From assembly GCA_015657535.1 (NCBI GenBank), contig JADHZB010001734.1, positions 1 through 64,000 on the forward strand: DNA of 64,000 nucleotides, read 5' to 3'. Shown one piece after another: positions 12,401 to 25,261 of this stretch. How positions within the stretch are numbered: position 1 is the first letter of the stretch; each line of letters begins with the position of its first letter. Below the pieces are notes generated by a model. It saw only the letters and a program-made list of their open reading frames with translations, did no database searches and had not been told where the DNA came from. This DNA comes from Nephromyces sp. MM_2019 (Eukaryota; Apicomplexa; Aconoidasida; Nephromycida). The position numbers were made by a program, and so were the translations under genes.

Positions 12401-12709
12401 TGTATCAAGTTCTTTTTTCAGTAAATATAAATGCGGAAAAGTTGAGCGAACAAAAAGCTTGCGAGAAATTTGTTCTTTTTGCATAATTGTTGAACTCTGC
12501 CGGTGATGAAATTGTAGCGCACACGGTTATGAATACAGGCTGTAACATATTTCAGTTACTTTCGAATCAACATGCTATCCACCCTTTATTAGCAAGAACT
12601 AAAAAAACACGTGATGCTTAATATTTTCTAGAGATTCTCTTTTCAGGCACCAAGGTGAGGGGGATATCATGAATGGAAAGCAATTTCTTTAGGCTATTAG
12701 AAGCATTAC
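9449..12709. other. No clear exon resolved
   Basis: AT-rich with no frame above about 70 codons. If the membrane exons to the right and the coiled-coil exons to the left form one minus-strand gene, this is intron with unresolved small exons. One plus-strand candidate lies at about 10947-11070, after a pyrimidine-rich CACACAG acceptor (GSHHAHAKFYQKYPGIHILK). I could not fix its partners. Confidence 0.3.
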
Positions 12710-14316
12710 GAGATGGCACCGGAATATGAATCCTTCCTTGATGCGCAAAAAGTCGGCATAAATCATGCATTCTGATTTAAAGGCTATGGCTTCGAAACTA
12801 CCCTGCGAAACAGCTATTACAAGAAGAAAACCCCTACCTGTAGCAGCACATACGAACTTACAGGACAACCAGTTTCGTATCCTACTGGATTCTCTTGATG
12901 CTTGCATGACAGGTCCGTCATTCCAATAAATTCAAGAAAGACAAAGGGAATAACCAGAAATGCGCGCGAACAAACTGGAGAAATATTCATAAAATAGTAA
13001 TGACAAAGTTGGCATCGACAATACACATATTCAAGCGCTATATAAACTTTTCACCGTCGTATCCGCTGAGCTTACAATATGCTTCCTAATCTAAAACCAA
13101 GCACACATAGGCAGACATGCAAGTGAACATAACCCCTCCTTACATTCATCCGTGCTAACCCATAATAGGGCCAAAAAAACTTCCAAATTACAGATCTACC
13201 TAGGCTGTTTGGAGCTGCAGAGCGTTTTTAAGTTTCTGGATCTTTTTATTCATTATGGCGTGGAGAGATACATCATAAAAGCCCTAAATTCTAATCTCAC
13301 CTGCAAAATGTTGGTACATTCCTCATTTTCATAGGTTCCTTAACCAATTCATTGAGAGCTTGCAAAACAATATATATGGAGCACATCAAAACTTTGAAAA
13401 ATTTCGCGATTGCACAAAAATATCGTGTACTTACACTAGTCCTTCGGTTGTATTACAAAAAAAAGTAATCACAGCGTCCTTCGCCGCATTGTAAACTCAT
13501 TTTAATTCTCTCAAGTCGCTTCATTCTGGTGTAAACACACGCTTGTGAAAATTTTTAAATAATTACTTACATCCGGCAATATTTGAAGGAAAAAATATCC
13601 CTCAGAAGCACTATTTGCAGAAAATACCAGAAAATCCAAAGCGACTGCAGAATAATTTGAAGTGCAAATCCTAATATGATCGTAATATGAATGCTCGCAA
13701 GCACATTGGCGAGAATATGCACCATGCAAACAGGCTCGACGACTACAAACAAGGAAGCGCACATGAGGCCACGAAGCAGCACGTTCCTTGATGCTATCCT
13801 AAAAACAAGTATGACTGCTGGTCACCGGCCTAGCTTCAAAGATACTCTTCATATTATTTCCTTCATTTTCTGAGGGTATTTTTTACATTTTTAAGAATAA
13901 AAAGAAAAATGCCAGTTTGTTTCACATCATCTAATTACGAAAATATATATTTACTGATTCTTTCGTGCAAAACTATTGACTATAATCTAGTTGTTTTTAT
14001 TTATCAATATTGCCCATGTACTATGGTAGTAAATTCAGGCCTAGAAAACCGCTTTTTCAACAGCTGGATACATATTACAGGCTGCAGAGGAGTCGAAGAA
14101 AATGTAAAATTACAAGCTCTAAAATTACGCTTGCCATTTCGCTATGTATAAGCACGAAAATGGCAGTTTTTGAAAGAAGATTTATACATTGTAGATATAG
14201 ATCTTCTAAAGCCTCCTTGCAACTTATCCAGCTAATCTTACCGAATTTTATACCAGGGAAAACCCACAAGTAGATAAAAACAATGAATTTTTCGGCAGAT
14301 TTTTCGCAAGCGAAGC
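12710..14316 (-). CDS. Multi-pass membrane protein exons, family unknown
   Basis: Minus-strand exons with strong splice sites: 14316-14242, 14081-14050, 13798-13571, 13525-13473, 12974-12862 and 12802-12710 (or ending 12720). The 228-base exon 13798-13571 has a TTGTTTTTAG acceptor and GTAAGT donor. It encodes about 75 residues with three hydrophobic segments, for example LMCASLFVVVEPVCMVHIL and LWIFWYFLQIVLL. Its phase continues into IMKRLERIKMSLQCGEGR, then CSRAFLVIPFVFLEFIGMTD, then GSFEAIAFKSECMIYADFLR. The 12974-12862 exon has a TTTCTCCAG acceptor and GTAAGT donor. The two rightmost exons are in phase with each other, but their link to 13798 needs one more exon. Start and end are not found, and I recognise no family. 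The regular cysteines after the membrane segments suggest an ordered loop. Confidence 0.5.
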
Positions 14317-14920
14317 CTGGAGTAGCAAAAAAACATTTTCCCATCTACGCAAAAACTGCCAGTATCAAAAACAAAACGCAGAGAACATGTAGTGATAAAT
14401 TCAATTAATTGCAAGCAAGAAGAAATGAAATAGAAAGAGTCAAAGAGCATAATTACGGCCGTGTAAACTGCATCATCGAGCCCTAATCTTATTTTCCAGC
14501 CACATCACTTGCTAGTTGCTTTTAGGTCAAAAGCTCTATCAGAGAGCAAGTTTTTTTTCCAGAATATCCCGAGTTTATTCACATTGTAATTATATTTTCT
14601 TAAGAATTCAATGCCATACCACTTCATAATACTTTTTCATACTCTCAAAAAAAATCGCCTAAAAAAACTTTTCCTCGAGCAATTCGTATGTTATTCTTCT
14701 TTTTTCAGAGCAATATTCCCGGCTTTTAATAGCTACCTATCCCTCATATATCATATCGACATCTTTAACCAACGTAAAGACCATAGGTCTAAAAGTCCAA
14801 TTAAACCCACTCCAATAATAATGCGCATGCATTCATAAAATCACTCAGATATTGCCTTCTCATGAAACCAACAAAAAGCACGCAAAAGAATTGCCTAAGC
14901 TCAGCCCCCACTCCATATCG

Positions 14921-17900
14921 ATGAATTTTATTCAACCGAACAGTAGTATCACCCCCAAAACCTTCCCTGCCACCTTTCCTCCACCACCTCCACCACCTCC
15001 ACCGCCTCCGAACCCTGAGGCAACATCACAATATGAAGCTTCATCAAATACTCCCCCCCTGCTTAATGTACAACTAAGTCCACACACAACCAGAGCTATT
15101 CCGCCCTCCGCAGCAGATAACAGCGGAAGCTATAACTTATGCAAACTTAGCTCGGAAAACCAGATAGATGATGTATACATTTCAACTGCGTCAGATGACA
15201 AGGCAAATTCAAATAAAATCAGCACAAAAGACCCAAGTATTAGGGCGCAGTTTCCTGTGGCAGCATCGAAGCAACACGATGGAAGAAGACAGAAGCCTAC
15301 CAGGAACGATGTAAGTCAGGAGAGCTCCTATTTACGGCAGTCTTCAAGCATTGATCATATGCTGCCTGCAGGCTACACAGCTCTCAAAAAGCAGCATATA
15401 GATACCGAGAAAATGCCTATACAAACCAGGAAGAGGCATCGAAATGCTGGGAAGTTACTTGAAAATCACAGAAATGATTTCAGAATAGTAGAAAAAGAAA
15501 CTAGCTTAGGATGCATGGTGGCGTTCCTTTTATTACCTTCAAACCCTGCAGCATATGCTGTCGAGGATCTCAGTTTCACCAAGGCTGTCGAGGAAAGTAC
15601 TGGTACAAGAATATATTGCCAAACCCATCAAGAAGAATGCACTTTCCTTGGACGATGGGATATTTGTAATGAGTCAGTAACATACCCCCGTAATGTTGAG
15701 GCATCTTTTAGAGAGTGGAGGGACAGTGTGATGAAAAAACAGCAATTCAGGGAGAGGATGGATGCTAGCTTGCCACGTAGCAAATTTGGAGAAGCCGATG
15801 CCACCCATTGCGAGAAGGGAAACGGGGATTTTTTTCAGCCTGTTTTGCAAAGCTATTCCACAGATCATCCTCATAACATGCACTGTGAAGTTTTCAGCCG
15901 CGAAATTAATGCTGCATCGCTTAACGGGACACAAATGCAGCACGAAAATGAAGAGTTCTTAGATAAAGTTATCTTCATCACCGGAAACGGTAGCTGCGAG
16001 GTATCAAATGCAGCAGAAACCCTTTTAACACGAATCTACAGGTTTTACAACCTTCTTGACGCAAAGACTGGGAGCGAAGCCGTGATCATACTGCTCCCAG
16101 TGAAATTTACTATATGGCTAAGAAATATTTCTAGCGCCTTAGAAACTGATAAGGTAGGTTTGGGGGGCCTATGGCATCAATTGATAAGCGATGAGCACCA
16201 CCCAAGTATAGAAACAATAATCCGAGATTTGTGCGAACATTCGCAACAAAGATTGGCTATTTTAAAAAGTGATTATGAGCTCACAAGAGATGAAAATGGC
16301 GCCCTAGGCCTTGAGAAAGGTAGAGTGTGTCTTTCGAACACAGAGCTGTGCAGGAAGGAAACTCAGCACGGAGACTCACTGAATGCAATGATAGGACATC
16401 AAGCGGTGGCAAGTGGTACTTTAGCGAATGATGGAAGATCGTCGTACACACAGCAGAATACAATTTATTGCAGTTATGGAGATCAGCCTGCCTCTCGAAT
16501 AAATGAGAAGGGGCTCAACGCGTCCAACCACGGCATTCGAGGTAGTGAAAATCTCATCAATCCTACTGGCACTTATCAGAATACCGATCACCCTTCAAAT
16601 GTATCAGCAGACAAGCATAACCAAGAGATGACTACTCTCCCTTCTAACCAGATACCCAGAAATTGTCCTACAAGCGCTTACGAGCAGTTGAAGCACTTCG
16701 TGAGCACTATTACGGCAGTATCTTCTAGCGCTGAGGGTAAATTTTCCTTAAGCGTGGCTGATAATATCCCCGTTCCTACAGCGAATTACGATTCTACCCA
16801 AATGCTTACTCAAAATGGACTGCAGAGCGGAGAAAATTTTTTTGCCCCGATTAGCAACCCATTTGCTGATAAGGGAAAACTGAGTAGCTCTACGCACAAC
16901 TCCGTAAGGTCATTATGTCCACCTCATCCTGCTCACCGCTTCGATGGAAGTTCCACGGAAGCTTCAAGCGGCGCACTACAGTACGAGCCAACTAAAGCTT
17001 CATTTAGCTGTGATTATCCTCGCGGATGTGAAGCTGCGCCCATCAAGCACGAGCTCGCTGGAATAGGTTTGGGAGCAGATGCGCGGACACTAGGAATAAG
17101 TGAAGATTTTTGGAAAAAAAACAACTGGAATGAGCAGCAAGATAGTGAGCGCCAATACTACGACTGCACGAACGGAAATAATCAGGCGCCCATGCTGGAT
17201 CTTTACGACGCTGGGAACGAAGATCTGAACCCTCAAGAAGCTACTGATGAGCCAATGAAACCGCTTTACTTACTCGTAGAATTATCAAGAATAGTAGGCT
17301 GTACCTTTGTTTTGTTGCCGGAGATGTTTAAGAGCGCTCAATTTGATTACCTCCAAGGGCTGTCTATTCAGTCACCCCAACCTAAACTGTTAGCCAAGGG
17401 TTTCTTAGCCATGATGCAAGCATTTGCTGCATTTCATGAATGCCATACACTTTTATCTGAGGAACCGCAAACACTAGGGTCATTTATCCGCCAAGATAAT
17501 ACGGAGCGAATGAGTACCTCTGCGGTATCTCATTGGATGGAGGAATCCAAGAGATATCAGCAAGTTCAAGGCCGTAAATCGCCTTCGCCTATAAAAATAG
17601 AGGAACAAGCTTCGATGCAGGCAGCAAACCAAGGTTTGCCAAGGAGTTTGCTTACCAAATCTTTAAGCAACCCAGCTGCCCTCCCCTCGTTCTACACGCC
17701 CGCATCAACAAAATTTAACCTAAACTCTGCTACCTCAAATTATCAGCATGAGGAAGACGGGGGCGCAACGAGGAGAGGAGCGGCTTTCTCAGATATGCAG
17801 CTAGATGACGGAAGCACGCCGATGCATTTACAAAACCAAGGCAATACGCAATCATCCAGCACCATGACGGGAGGCCTAGGCTTCACAGCATCTCAGGAGA

Positions 17901-19201
17901 AAGAGTGGAAAGAATTTATACAAACACATCACAACTCGCGTGAAGAGCCCCTACTTACTCTGCATATGCTTCTGAATACAGCTTTCAATCTGGAATGGTC
18001 ACGAGCATCAAGCTCAGCAGATAGAGCAGGAAGTGCTAGGGGGGGAGCTAGCAACGGGAAAGATATCTTTGCATCACTCATGGCCAACGTTGGTACAGAA
18101 AACTTGAGGGACTTCGAGCTGCTAAAGATAGATGATAATATAGCTGGGCTTACTAAGAGTGAAAAATTCTTTGCCATAACTGGTAGGCTTATCGCTCTAA
18201 AGGCTTTCCTCATGTTCTTATCACAGAGGAGGAGGAGATTCCAGCACGTAACAGTTAATCTAATTGTACCAGACGATAAGCTAAGTTTCCTAATAGGAAA
18301 AGCTGGGGGGGTCATTAACCGTATTATCAAAGAAAGCGGCGCGCAACTTCAGGTCAATAGAAAGAGAGCCTTGATTGATGGGAAGTTCAGGATACTCATG
18401 ATAAAAGGAAAATCCGAACAAAAGATTAAAGCTTGCTTCCTCGTTCATCAAAAGCTAGGAGATCTCGAGGAGTTTTTTTCTGATTATCAAACTACGATTA
18501 GTGTTTTGAATTTTGCAAACTTCGCGAGCAACAAGATTTCTGCTAGAGAAGAAAACGACGAAATGCAGAGATACACGAGCGATTATTTCTCGCAGGAAGA
18601 TATTGACTGCGAAGAGGACCCATCTGAACAAGCCTGGTATAACGAATGTGGCATTGAAAACGATTGCTCATATGTTCAAAATGACGCTCCTGGTTCAACT
18701 GTATTTAAGCAGGCAAATTTCATAAAGCAATGCTCCCCTAAGCTTGAAAACTCGCAGCAAGACAGAGCTGGAAGCCACAACACCGCATGGAAAGAGCTTT
18801 CCGGTAGCCATCAGCAGTACATCAATCCTACAAATCACTATAATAATGAGGAAAGAGCAGCAGCCGCATGTTCCTTCAGTCCTTATCTGGCAAAACAGGC
18901 CCCTAGTAATCAACATCAGTATCCATCAAAAGACTGCATGGGTATAAGCATCCCCACACCTAACCAAAATGAAGCAGCCATCAATTCACAAGCTAATATG
19001 CACGAATTCGGGGGTTCGAGCATTACGTATCCTGCACCATCACATCACAATCCTCCTATAGCCCTAGATTCTTCCGTGCTAAATTTAGGGAATACAAATA
19101 TGCCGCAGCTAACACATCATAACGGCTCCTTCCTTGACCCCAGCTTATTTGAAGGCTCAAACAGGCATGCCCTAGGATTCTCCGGAGTCTTTACATTATG
19201 A
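14921..19201 (+). CDS. Large KH-domain RNA-binding protein
   Basis: Single uninterrupted frame giving 1,426 residues from ATG at 14921 to TGA at 19199-19201. The frame is open back to 14822 without another ATG, so an upstream exon spliced at CACTCAG (14842-14848) is possible. A classical type I KH domain lies at about residues 1109-1180, with VTVNLIVPDDKLSFLIGKAG carrying the GxxG loop (GKAG), then INRIIKESGAQLQV. Three earlier stretches look like decayed KH domains without GxxG: around 196 (FLLLPSNPAAYAV, then VEESTGTRIYC), 387 (AVIILLPVKFTIWLRNIS) and 780 (LYLLVELSRIVGCTFVLLP). A run of 12 prolines sits near residue 22, and the rest is Ser/Asn/Gln-rich and probably disordered. It likely binds RNA or single-stranded DNA. 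It resembles the five-KH protein at 27.7-30.9 kb, which runs towards it. Confidence 0.85.
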   Translation: MNFIQPNSSITPKTFPATFPPPPPPPPPPPNPEATSQYEASSNTPPLLNVQLSPHTTRAIPPSAADNSGSYNLCKLSSENQIDDVYISTASDDKANSNKISTKDPSIRAQFPVAASKQHDGRRQKPTRNDVSQESSYLRQSSSIDHMLPAGYTALKKQHIDTEKMPIQTRKRHRNAGKLLENHRNDFRIVEKETSLGCMVAFLLLPSNPAAYAVEDLSFTKAVEESTGTRIYCQTHQEECTFLGRWDICNESVTYPRNVEASFREWRDSVMKKQQFRERMDASLPRSKFGEADATHCEKGNGDFFQPVLQSYSTDHPHNMHCEVFSREINAASLNGTQMQHENEEFLDKVIFITGNGSCEVSNAAETLLTRIYRFYNLLDAKTGSEAVIILLPVKFTIWLRNISSALETDKVGLGGLWHQLISDEHHPSIETIIRDLCEHSQQRLAILKSDYELTRDENGALGLEKGRVCLSNTELCRKETQHGDSLNAMIGHQAVASGTLANDGRSSYTQQNTIYCSYGDQPASRINEKGLNASNHGIRGSENLINPTGTYQNTDHPSNVSADKHNQEMTTLPSNQIPRNCPTSAYEQLKHFVSTITAVSSSAEGKFSLSVADNIPVPTANYDSTQMLTQNGLQSGENFFAPISNPFADKGKLSSSTHNSVRSLCPPHPAHRFDGSSTEASSGALQYEPTKASFSCDYPRGCEAAPIKHELAGIGLGADARTLGISEDFWKKNNWNEQQDSERQYYDCTNGNNQAPMLDLYDAGNEDLNPQEATDEPMKPLYLLVELSRIVGCTFVLLPEMFKSAQFDYLQGLSIQSPQPKLLAKGFLAMMQAFAAFHECHTLLSEEPQTLGSFIRQDNTERMSTSAVSHWMEESKRYQQVQGRKSPSPIKIEEQASMQAANQGLPRSLLTKSLSNPAALPSFYTPASTKFNLNSATSNYQHEEDGGATRRGAAFSDMQLDDGSTPMHLQNQGNTQSSSTMTGGLGFTASQEKEWKEFIQTHHNSREEPLLTLHMLLNTAFNLEWSRASSSADRAGSARGGASNGKDIFASLMANVGTENLRDFELLKIDDNIAGLTKSEKFFAITGRLIALKAFLMFLSQRRRRFQHVTVNLIVPDDKLSFLIGKAGGVINRIIKESGAQLQVNRKRALIDGKFRILMIKGKSEQKIKACFLVHQKLGDLEEFFSDYQTTISVLNFANFASNKISAREENDEMQRYTSDYFSQEDIDCEEDPSEQAWYNECGIENDCSYVQNDAPGSTVFKQANFIKQCSPKLENSQQDRAGSHNTAWKELSGSHQQYINPTNHYNNEERAAAACSFSPYLAKQAPSNQHQYPSKDCMGISIPTPNQNEAAINSQANMHEFGGSSITYPAPSHHNPPIALDSSVLNLGNTNMPQLTHHNGSFLDPSLFEGSNRHALGFSGVFTL

Positions 19202-22200
19202 TCTCTCAAGACAGGTATTTATACGACTATAAAAAATGCATTCACAGAGGTTACTATTTTAATATTGTAATATATACAACTTAGATTAGCAACACTAAGT
19301 TTTTTTAAGCGGTGACTCGACGACCTGTGCTTCTAATATTGGGACTGCCAATTATGATTCCTGAATATTCACCGAGACATTCTACATAAGCACATTAAGC
19401 TTTCATATAAGCCCGCGGCCTATTTTTGAAATTTTCAAGTGCGCGGCTTTGGAAAACTTCAATAGAAATCACTCCTTAATGAGCAGATTGGATTAGGGCA
19501 TTGTACTACAAGACATGCACCGCTTGAATAAGGCTACCGAAGATATATAAAGTACTTCTAAGATAGCAGTGAACGGGTAACTGCTTTGATTGAGCTCCAA
19601 AGGTTACGCAAGGACTGTAAAATACATGCTACCCAGTGTGTAAATCGCTCAGGAAACATCAGAGAAGGGCAATCCTTCAAACAGGATTACTGGTGCAGGG
19701 CACATATAGGAAACCTTACAGCGCAGAGGCAATGCGGTGTCTGCAGTAAAGTTTCTCGATGTTTTTAGCACTTTAAACAACCGTAAAATACTTGTGAAAG
19801 AGTAAAAATTTAGAAATATAGCATGCCTCTTCTTGCATGACGACAAGAACAACACATAAGAGAGTGGCACCAAGTTCGGATTACATGAGTAGCTACTAGG
19901 ATAAGAGCGAAACATGGAGCTATGATCGAAGAACCAACCAGCGCTCTACTAGGGGGCTTTCTTTCAGTAATTCAAAACGGGAAATTTCGTCGAGGTGCAC
20001 CATATATATACTGCCCAATGCATATATATTGGCTTATCGAATAATCTATAAGAGAACTCTAGGGGAAAAACTCTAGGGAGCAAACGGTAATATACAAAAA
20101 AGCAGAAAATTCAAATAAGCTTATTTTATACCTTTTCGCAGATTATGAAAAAATTACCTTGTGTGACAGCATGGTGCGCATGTTAAGCCGCTACTGTTGG
20201 ACAATACATGAGGGAAATTGTGTGGAATATCGTTCATTGCTGTGTTACATATATCTTGGTCGCTAGTTGCATGCGCCTGTACTATGTCGCCTATTGCTGC
20301 ATTAAATGTGTGCTAATACATATACTGAATATGCTAAAGGCATGATTATATACGCAAGCAACTGTGCGAGTAAATGGGTCAGTGAAGCTTCAATAATTGC
20401 TTACTACAAAATTTACATGTTGTGCAAGATAAACAGATTTCCAGGAGATGATTCTTATCGAATTGCTCGGAAAAAGTCACAAGCATTGCAAAATTGAGAA
20501 TCAGCGGGCTAACTACAAAGATATATTATTAATCAGGATAAACGTGCATGCTCTGAGGGATAAACACAGGATACTACATTTTTTAGTGGAATGAATCAAG
20601 TGGCTGCATAAGTTTTTTCGCTGCCAAAGCGCTATCAGCATGAAAATGTGAGAAAAATGCGTGTCAAATGCAGGCGCAATTACCTATTCAGGGATTCTCG
20701 GACCTTACTCAAGGATAAAATTTCTTAGTGGCTCATATAATGGAAGATGAAAAAAACAGAAATGTCACAGGGTAATGCTTAAAACCATACTTCAGCACAC
20801 CTAAAAGGAGCTAAGACATTTTTTTTAAGCTAGAAAATTTTTTCTATAAATGCTTAGGAACCGAGTTTGCTTAATCGCACAAATTTAAGGAATTCCATTG
20901 TACTAGGTTTACTTTTAAACTTAATTGAGTGTTAAAAACTTATACCGCAAAGCATTTTTATATTTTAGCTAATAGGAAATACACCAACTCATGAAAGGGC
21001 TCTAAAAAAAATCCGCGCTAAATGATGCCTCATACTTCCTGAAGGTATTAGGCATGTCTTTTATTCACAAAAGCAGCAAAGTTCTATCAGCCAAAACGAA
21101 GCCGATGCTACAAGTCATCTCAACTGGCTATTTTGAAAATTATTAAACGAATTACACGGATGTGTGGCCGAGAGTACTATCTGCCTATACGCTGCCAAAA
21201 TAAGATGTCTAAGATAAATTCTAACTGAAATACGGAATGGGTGAAATAGCGAGTAGCTTGAAAATACTTAGTGAGCAAAGTTTCGATCAAAAAATCTTAT
21301 AAATGCCACAAAACCAATCCATGTCATCCGCGAATCAATAAGATTATTCTTTCAAGGAATTACATTGTGAAATGATGGATAATCTTCCATTCTTATAAAA
21401 TAGATACCCAGAATAGCAAAAATGGAAGGCGCCAGGCACCCTATCTTAGCTCTCTAGTTCTACTTTTTACCTTTCCTAGGGGGCGTAGGATACATGCAGA
21501 TTAAAAATTTCCAAGAATTGCGGAGCTAAAAAAAATGCGAAGCGGATAAAATACTTTATTAGTGAAGTAAACTGGTTCATTTACTTCGCTATCATTACGT
21601 TCCTAACTTAGGCACAGCATCTTCTCAAAAATAGTGCAAGACATAAGAGGAGGGCAACAATCATATGGCAGCTGCACAAAATGTTGGTACAAATTGAAGT
21701 TCTCATGGGAAAAAATAATAGCTGCAAATAAAATGGCAACGCTTCCCACCAGAAATTAGGGAATAAGTACCCTTTTTTTCAGGTGCCTCAAGACCTCACA
21801 TGATTCTACGAAGAAAGCTGCATTTCGAGTTGTAAAAATAGCCATCTAAAAAAGGGCTTGATAGAGATAGGAGTAAAAACTTGATATTAACAATACTGAG
21901 GATTTCAGGGAGCAAGAGGCACATCATACTGCGGCAATAGTACCTTGTCATAAGCATCGCATAACATAAGGCAAAGCACCATTTTACTGAATCAACTGCC
22001 GTACTCTTTACAAGGCTTACTGCAAAAATCCTGCGCACAGGTATGAAAAACATTAAAACAAGTATTTTACTACTCGCATTTCCTTGAAGAAGTAATAGGT
22101 TGACGTTTGGAGAAATATCGTACCATAGGACTCTCTTTGTATCAAAGCCTAAGATGGTTACAAATTCTACGTAGCGAAAAAGGAAACTATGAAAAGCAAG

Positions 22201-24681
22201 TCGCATTACTCCGGCAGGGGTAACACAAAGAGCCCCACATTTCAGCAGCATGAAAAATTTAACATGAAGTCAAGTAACACTACAATCTTTTGGAAGTAAC
22301 TCTAACGGCTGAATTGGAAAAGCAATTTCCAACTATTCAAGTAATAATAGTAGCATCAAGAATATGCCTATTGTTTCTGTGGTAGTGAATGTACCATAGA
22401 GAACCTTCAAGTACGAGAATTTTCAGCGATCAACCGCTCAGCCAGTTTAAAACTCGGCAATCAGCAAGTTTACTAGGCCAGCTATAGCACTATGCTGTAA
22501 AAATTCCGGTTTTATGTTCACCTAGTATCCACGGCACACAAACATATACATTTCACCACTAGAAGGGAATATATAAACAGAGCAGAATGATCCTAACATT
22601 TGCAGCTTCACCACAGCCTTAAGACAATGAATTTGCCACAGGAACCAATCAGCGAGCCAAAGCCTAAATTAATAGCCTTCTGTAACACTGAATCCTACTC
22701 TGTACCTCTCTACCTCAGTAATTGAATCATGAATTTGCTCTTCAGGGCACCCGGGAGCGGCTACTAAAGGTATGCATTAAAAGATCCCAACACCAAATTA
22801 ATCACGTGCATAATGCACTAGGAGAACCGCACACGAAACACCAGCTGTACCTTGCAGTTTGGCCTCCCCGTAAATAGCATTTCAAGATTGATTTTCCAAC
22901 AGAATAACTGCCGCAGGGTCTAATAAGCGAGAACCTCGTAGAATCAAGGTGGCATCCCCCTATTTTATTTTCTTTAGTGGTGCCTCAAGCATAGTCATCA
23001 ATTTCTTCACGCTAAAACAACACCATGACAAAATTTCCGTTGAAAAAAGCTGATAGATCCATAGCGCAGTCACTCTCCCTGATACAACTTCAATCGTTCT
23101 GAACACTAACCAGGAGTTTACCCGGAGTCGCGGACGGAGATAATGGTAATATCATGCATAAAACAGGGAATAAGTTAAATTGAAAATAGCATCTTTTCAC
23201 CATCCCATTTCGCTCATATAACCAAATGACTGGGAGAAGTTGCCAAATCCATATCTAAAAGCATGGTGACTCGAAGTATTGACTTAACCGTTGCTTCGCC
23301 CACCGCATGGTTTTACTTATTATTGCAAATCACGCGAGCACCACATATCTCCGTCAATCCATATGATACAATTTCATTTGCACACGAAACCAATGACTAA
23401 CTGTGCAGATGAATGACGACACAGTATGGCGCTAAACTCGCAGAATTTCCGTTTTGTGCCGTTTAGCCACTTGGTCTTATCCAAGGAGAGCAGCGCACAC
23501 AGCATAAAACTATGCTGTGCGACCCGCATGCCGGCAGAGGAGTCTATTTTCGTGCATTGCTTCTCGTTCAGCATACGAAAGACTTGACTTTGTTTAAGCA
23601 ATTTCCGCGAATATAGTACCATCATAGCTTTAGCTATATGGAAAAGAAACTGGTGGCAGCGACAGCTTGTCACCATATTCCTTGAAACCTACAAGTTTAA
23701 GGCGCAAATCGGAAGCCTAGCAATCTTAGATGGAGATACGGCCATCAAGATTTATGGGGGGTTAACTTAATGGTTCTTTCTTATAAAACAAATATATATA
23801 AGGGTTCCTATTGGATTAACAGAGCGTAGGCTTTAGGCAGTCCGTACTAAAACTACTTCCTGCAAAGCTTTCATGATAATCCTGGCAAATCGTTCACCCT
23901 CGCTGACGAAAGTTGCTGCGTGTTCTAATTATAGACGAACTAATCTTCAATTGACACCTGCACCCCCCCGGCAGCATGAGGCATACTTCCTGGGGTTTCT
24001 CGCAAATTCATGCGATTGTGGCTGTGACATTGGCACAGCTTTTAATAAGTCATGGGATAAGTAATGCAGACATTTCTCTCATCACTGCACTGTAAGAATG
24101 ACACCAAAATGGCTACTAATGTGTGGACACTGGCGGAGCTACACACGTTGGAAGTTTTGTTACCAAAACTATGTATTTCGGAGGTTAAGCTTTACGAATA
24201 AGAGAGCCATCAAATTTGTGTGCTAAACAGCATTTACGGCTGACAGACACCCTCATAGTTTACAGAAAATCGCGACCTATCTTAAACATGCCTGCACAGC
24301 AACACAAGTAAATATTACCTAGTTTCACCCAACCCGTGACTCTCCCAACGCGGTTGATTAGTTGGTATCTCTATGTAGCCCATACTAATTTAAGAAGGTA
24401 TCACCAAGCCTAATCACTCAAGGAACAGCCATCTATCCAATAGAACTCTCATTATCTGCCCTCAAGCAGGGTCAGTAAGCAACCGCCTCGAACTCAGAGC
24501 CCGGATTTCAGTGATGGTCGCTGTCTGCATGGTGCTAAGAGATAATGCATTAAGATAGGATCCTAAGCGGTAGCACAGGGAATTTGCTGCATAAACTATG
24601 CATTAACAGCCTGCAATCCGGCGTTTTAGCTGAGCACGCTTTACAGATTGAGCTTGATATTATTCTCTAGCCCGCCAAACT
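19202..24681. other. Gene-poor stretch between the KH genes
   Basis: No long frame. Minus-strand ATG frames worth testing are 22251-21796 (151 residues, Leu/Cys/Met-rich, partly hydrophobic), 23676-23374 (100 residues from MVTSCRCHQFLFHIAKAMM) and 19915-19649 (88 residues). A 151-codon frame is near what chance gives in this composition, so none is called as a gene. A TTTAAATGTGT-type AT-rich background dominates. Confidence 0.3.
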
Positions 24682-25261
24682 ATGCGTAAGCACCGTGCTA
24701 GACAAATTCGCATGTCTCGCCGACTTTTGCAAAGGATGAGTCGAAAATCCCCATTGACAGCTTCCAAACCCTTCAAGCTGTATCAAAAGCCGAAAAAAAC
24801 GACTGATGTCATTTTATCGCTGCTCTATGATGCGTTCAGTCTTCCTCAGTCCCTCTATAGTAGGTGCATCAAGAAGACAGGTACAACGAGCATGTGCTCA
24901 AATGAAATGAGAAAGTAGAAACAAAACGATATAGAAAAATAGACCTTCCAACTCAGCCGGAGGGTGCAAGAAGCATAGCCGTATCCATCAAGACGATACA
25001 ACAGACATGCTTAGTCATCTTTCAAACAAGTTTTGGACGAGACAAACAATAGTTCTGCACTTATTCAACCGATAGCAGCAACTGTGGATGTGGCCTCATC
25101 ACTTGGAGTCATCGGCCAGTCCAACTCACAGACCTTCATCAGTCCTAAGCAACACTTCCATCTCAGCACAGCTTTATTACCTGTGCCATCTACATTCATG
25201 AATTTCCCAGCATATGCACCACATGAAAATCAGTCCACACGAAATTCTAGCAAACCAAGTG
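24682..25261 (+). CDS. Candidate two-exon gene, basic N-terminus and disordered tail
   Basis: Exon 24682-24880 starts with ATG and encodes a very basic stretch, MRKHRARQIRMSRRLLQRMS, then KPKKTTDVILSLLYDAF. It ends at ACAG|GTACAA in phase 1. Exon 25031-25261 starts with the two bases needed and encodes a Ser/Gln/Pro-rich stretch including LGVIGQS and STFMNFPAYAPHEN. It ends at AGTG|GTACGT. The second acceptor (TTCAAACAAG) is weak. A TCATCTTTC start at 25015 is the alternative but does not fit the phase. Composition resembles the disordered parts of the KH protein at 14.9 kb. No family recognised; further exons would lie to the right. Confidence 0.35.

Noticed and set aside
15674..18947. Several antisense and shifted frames of 60-133 codons
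   Set aside because: Shadows of the 1,426-residue KH protein.
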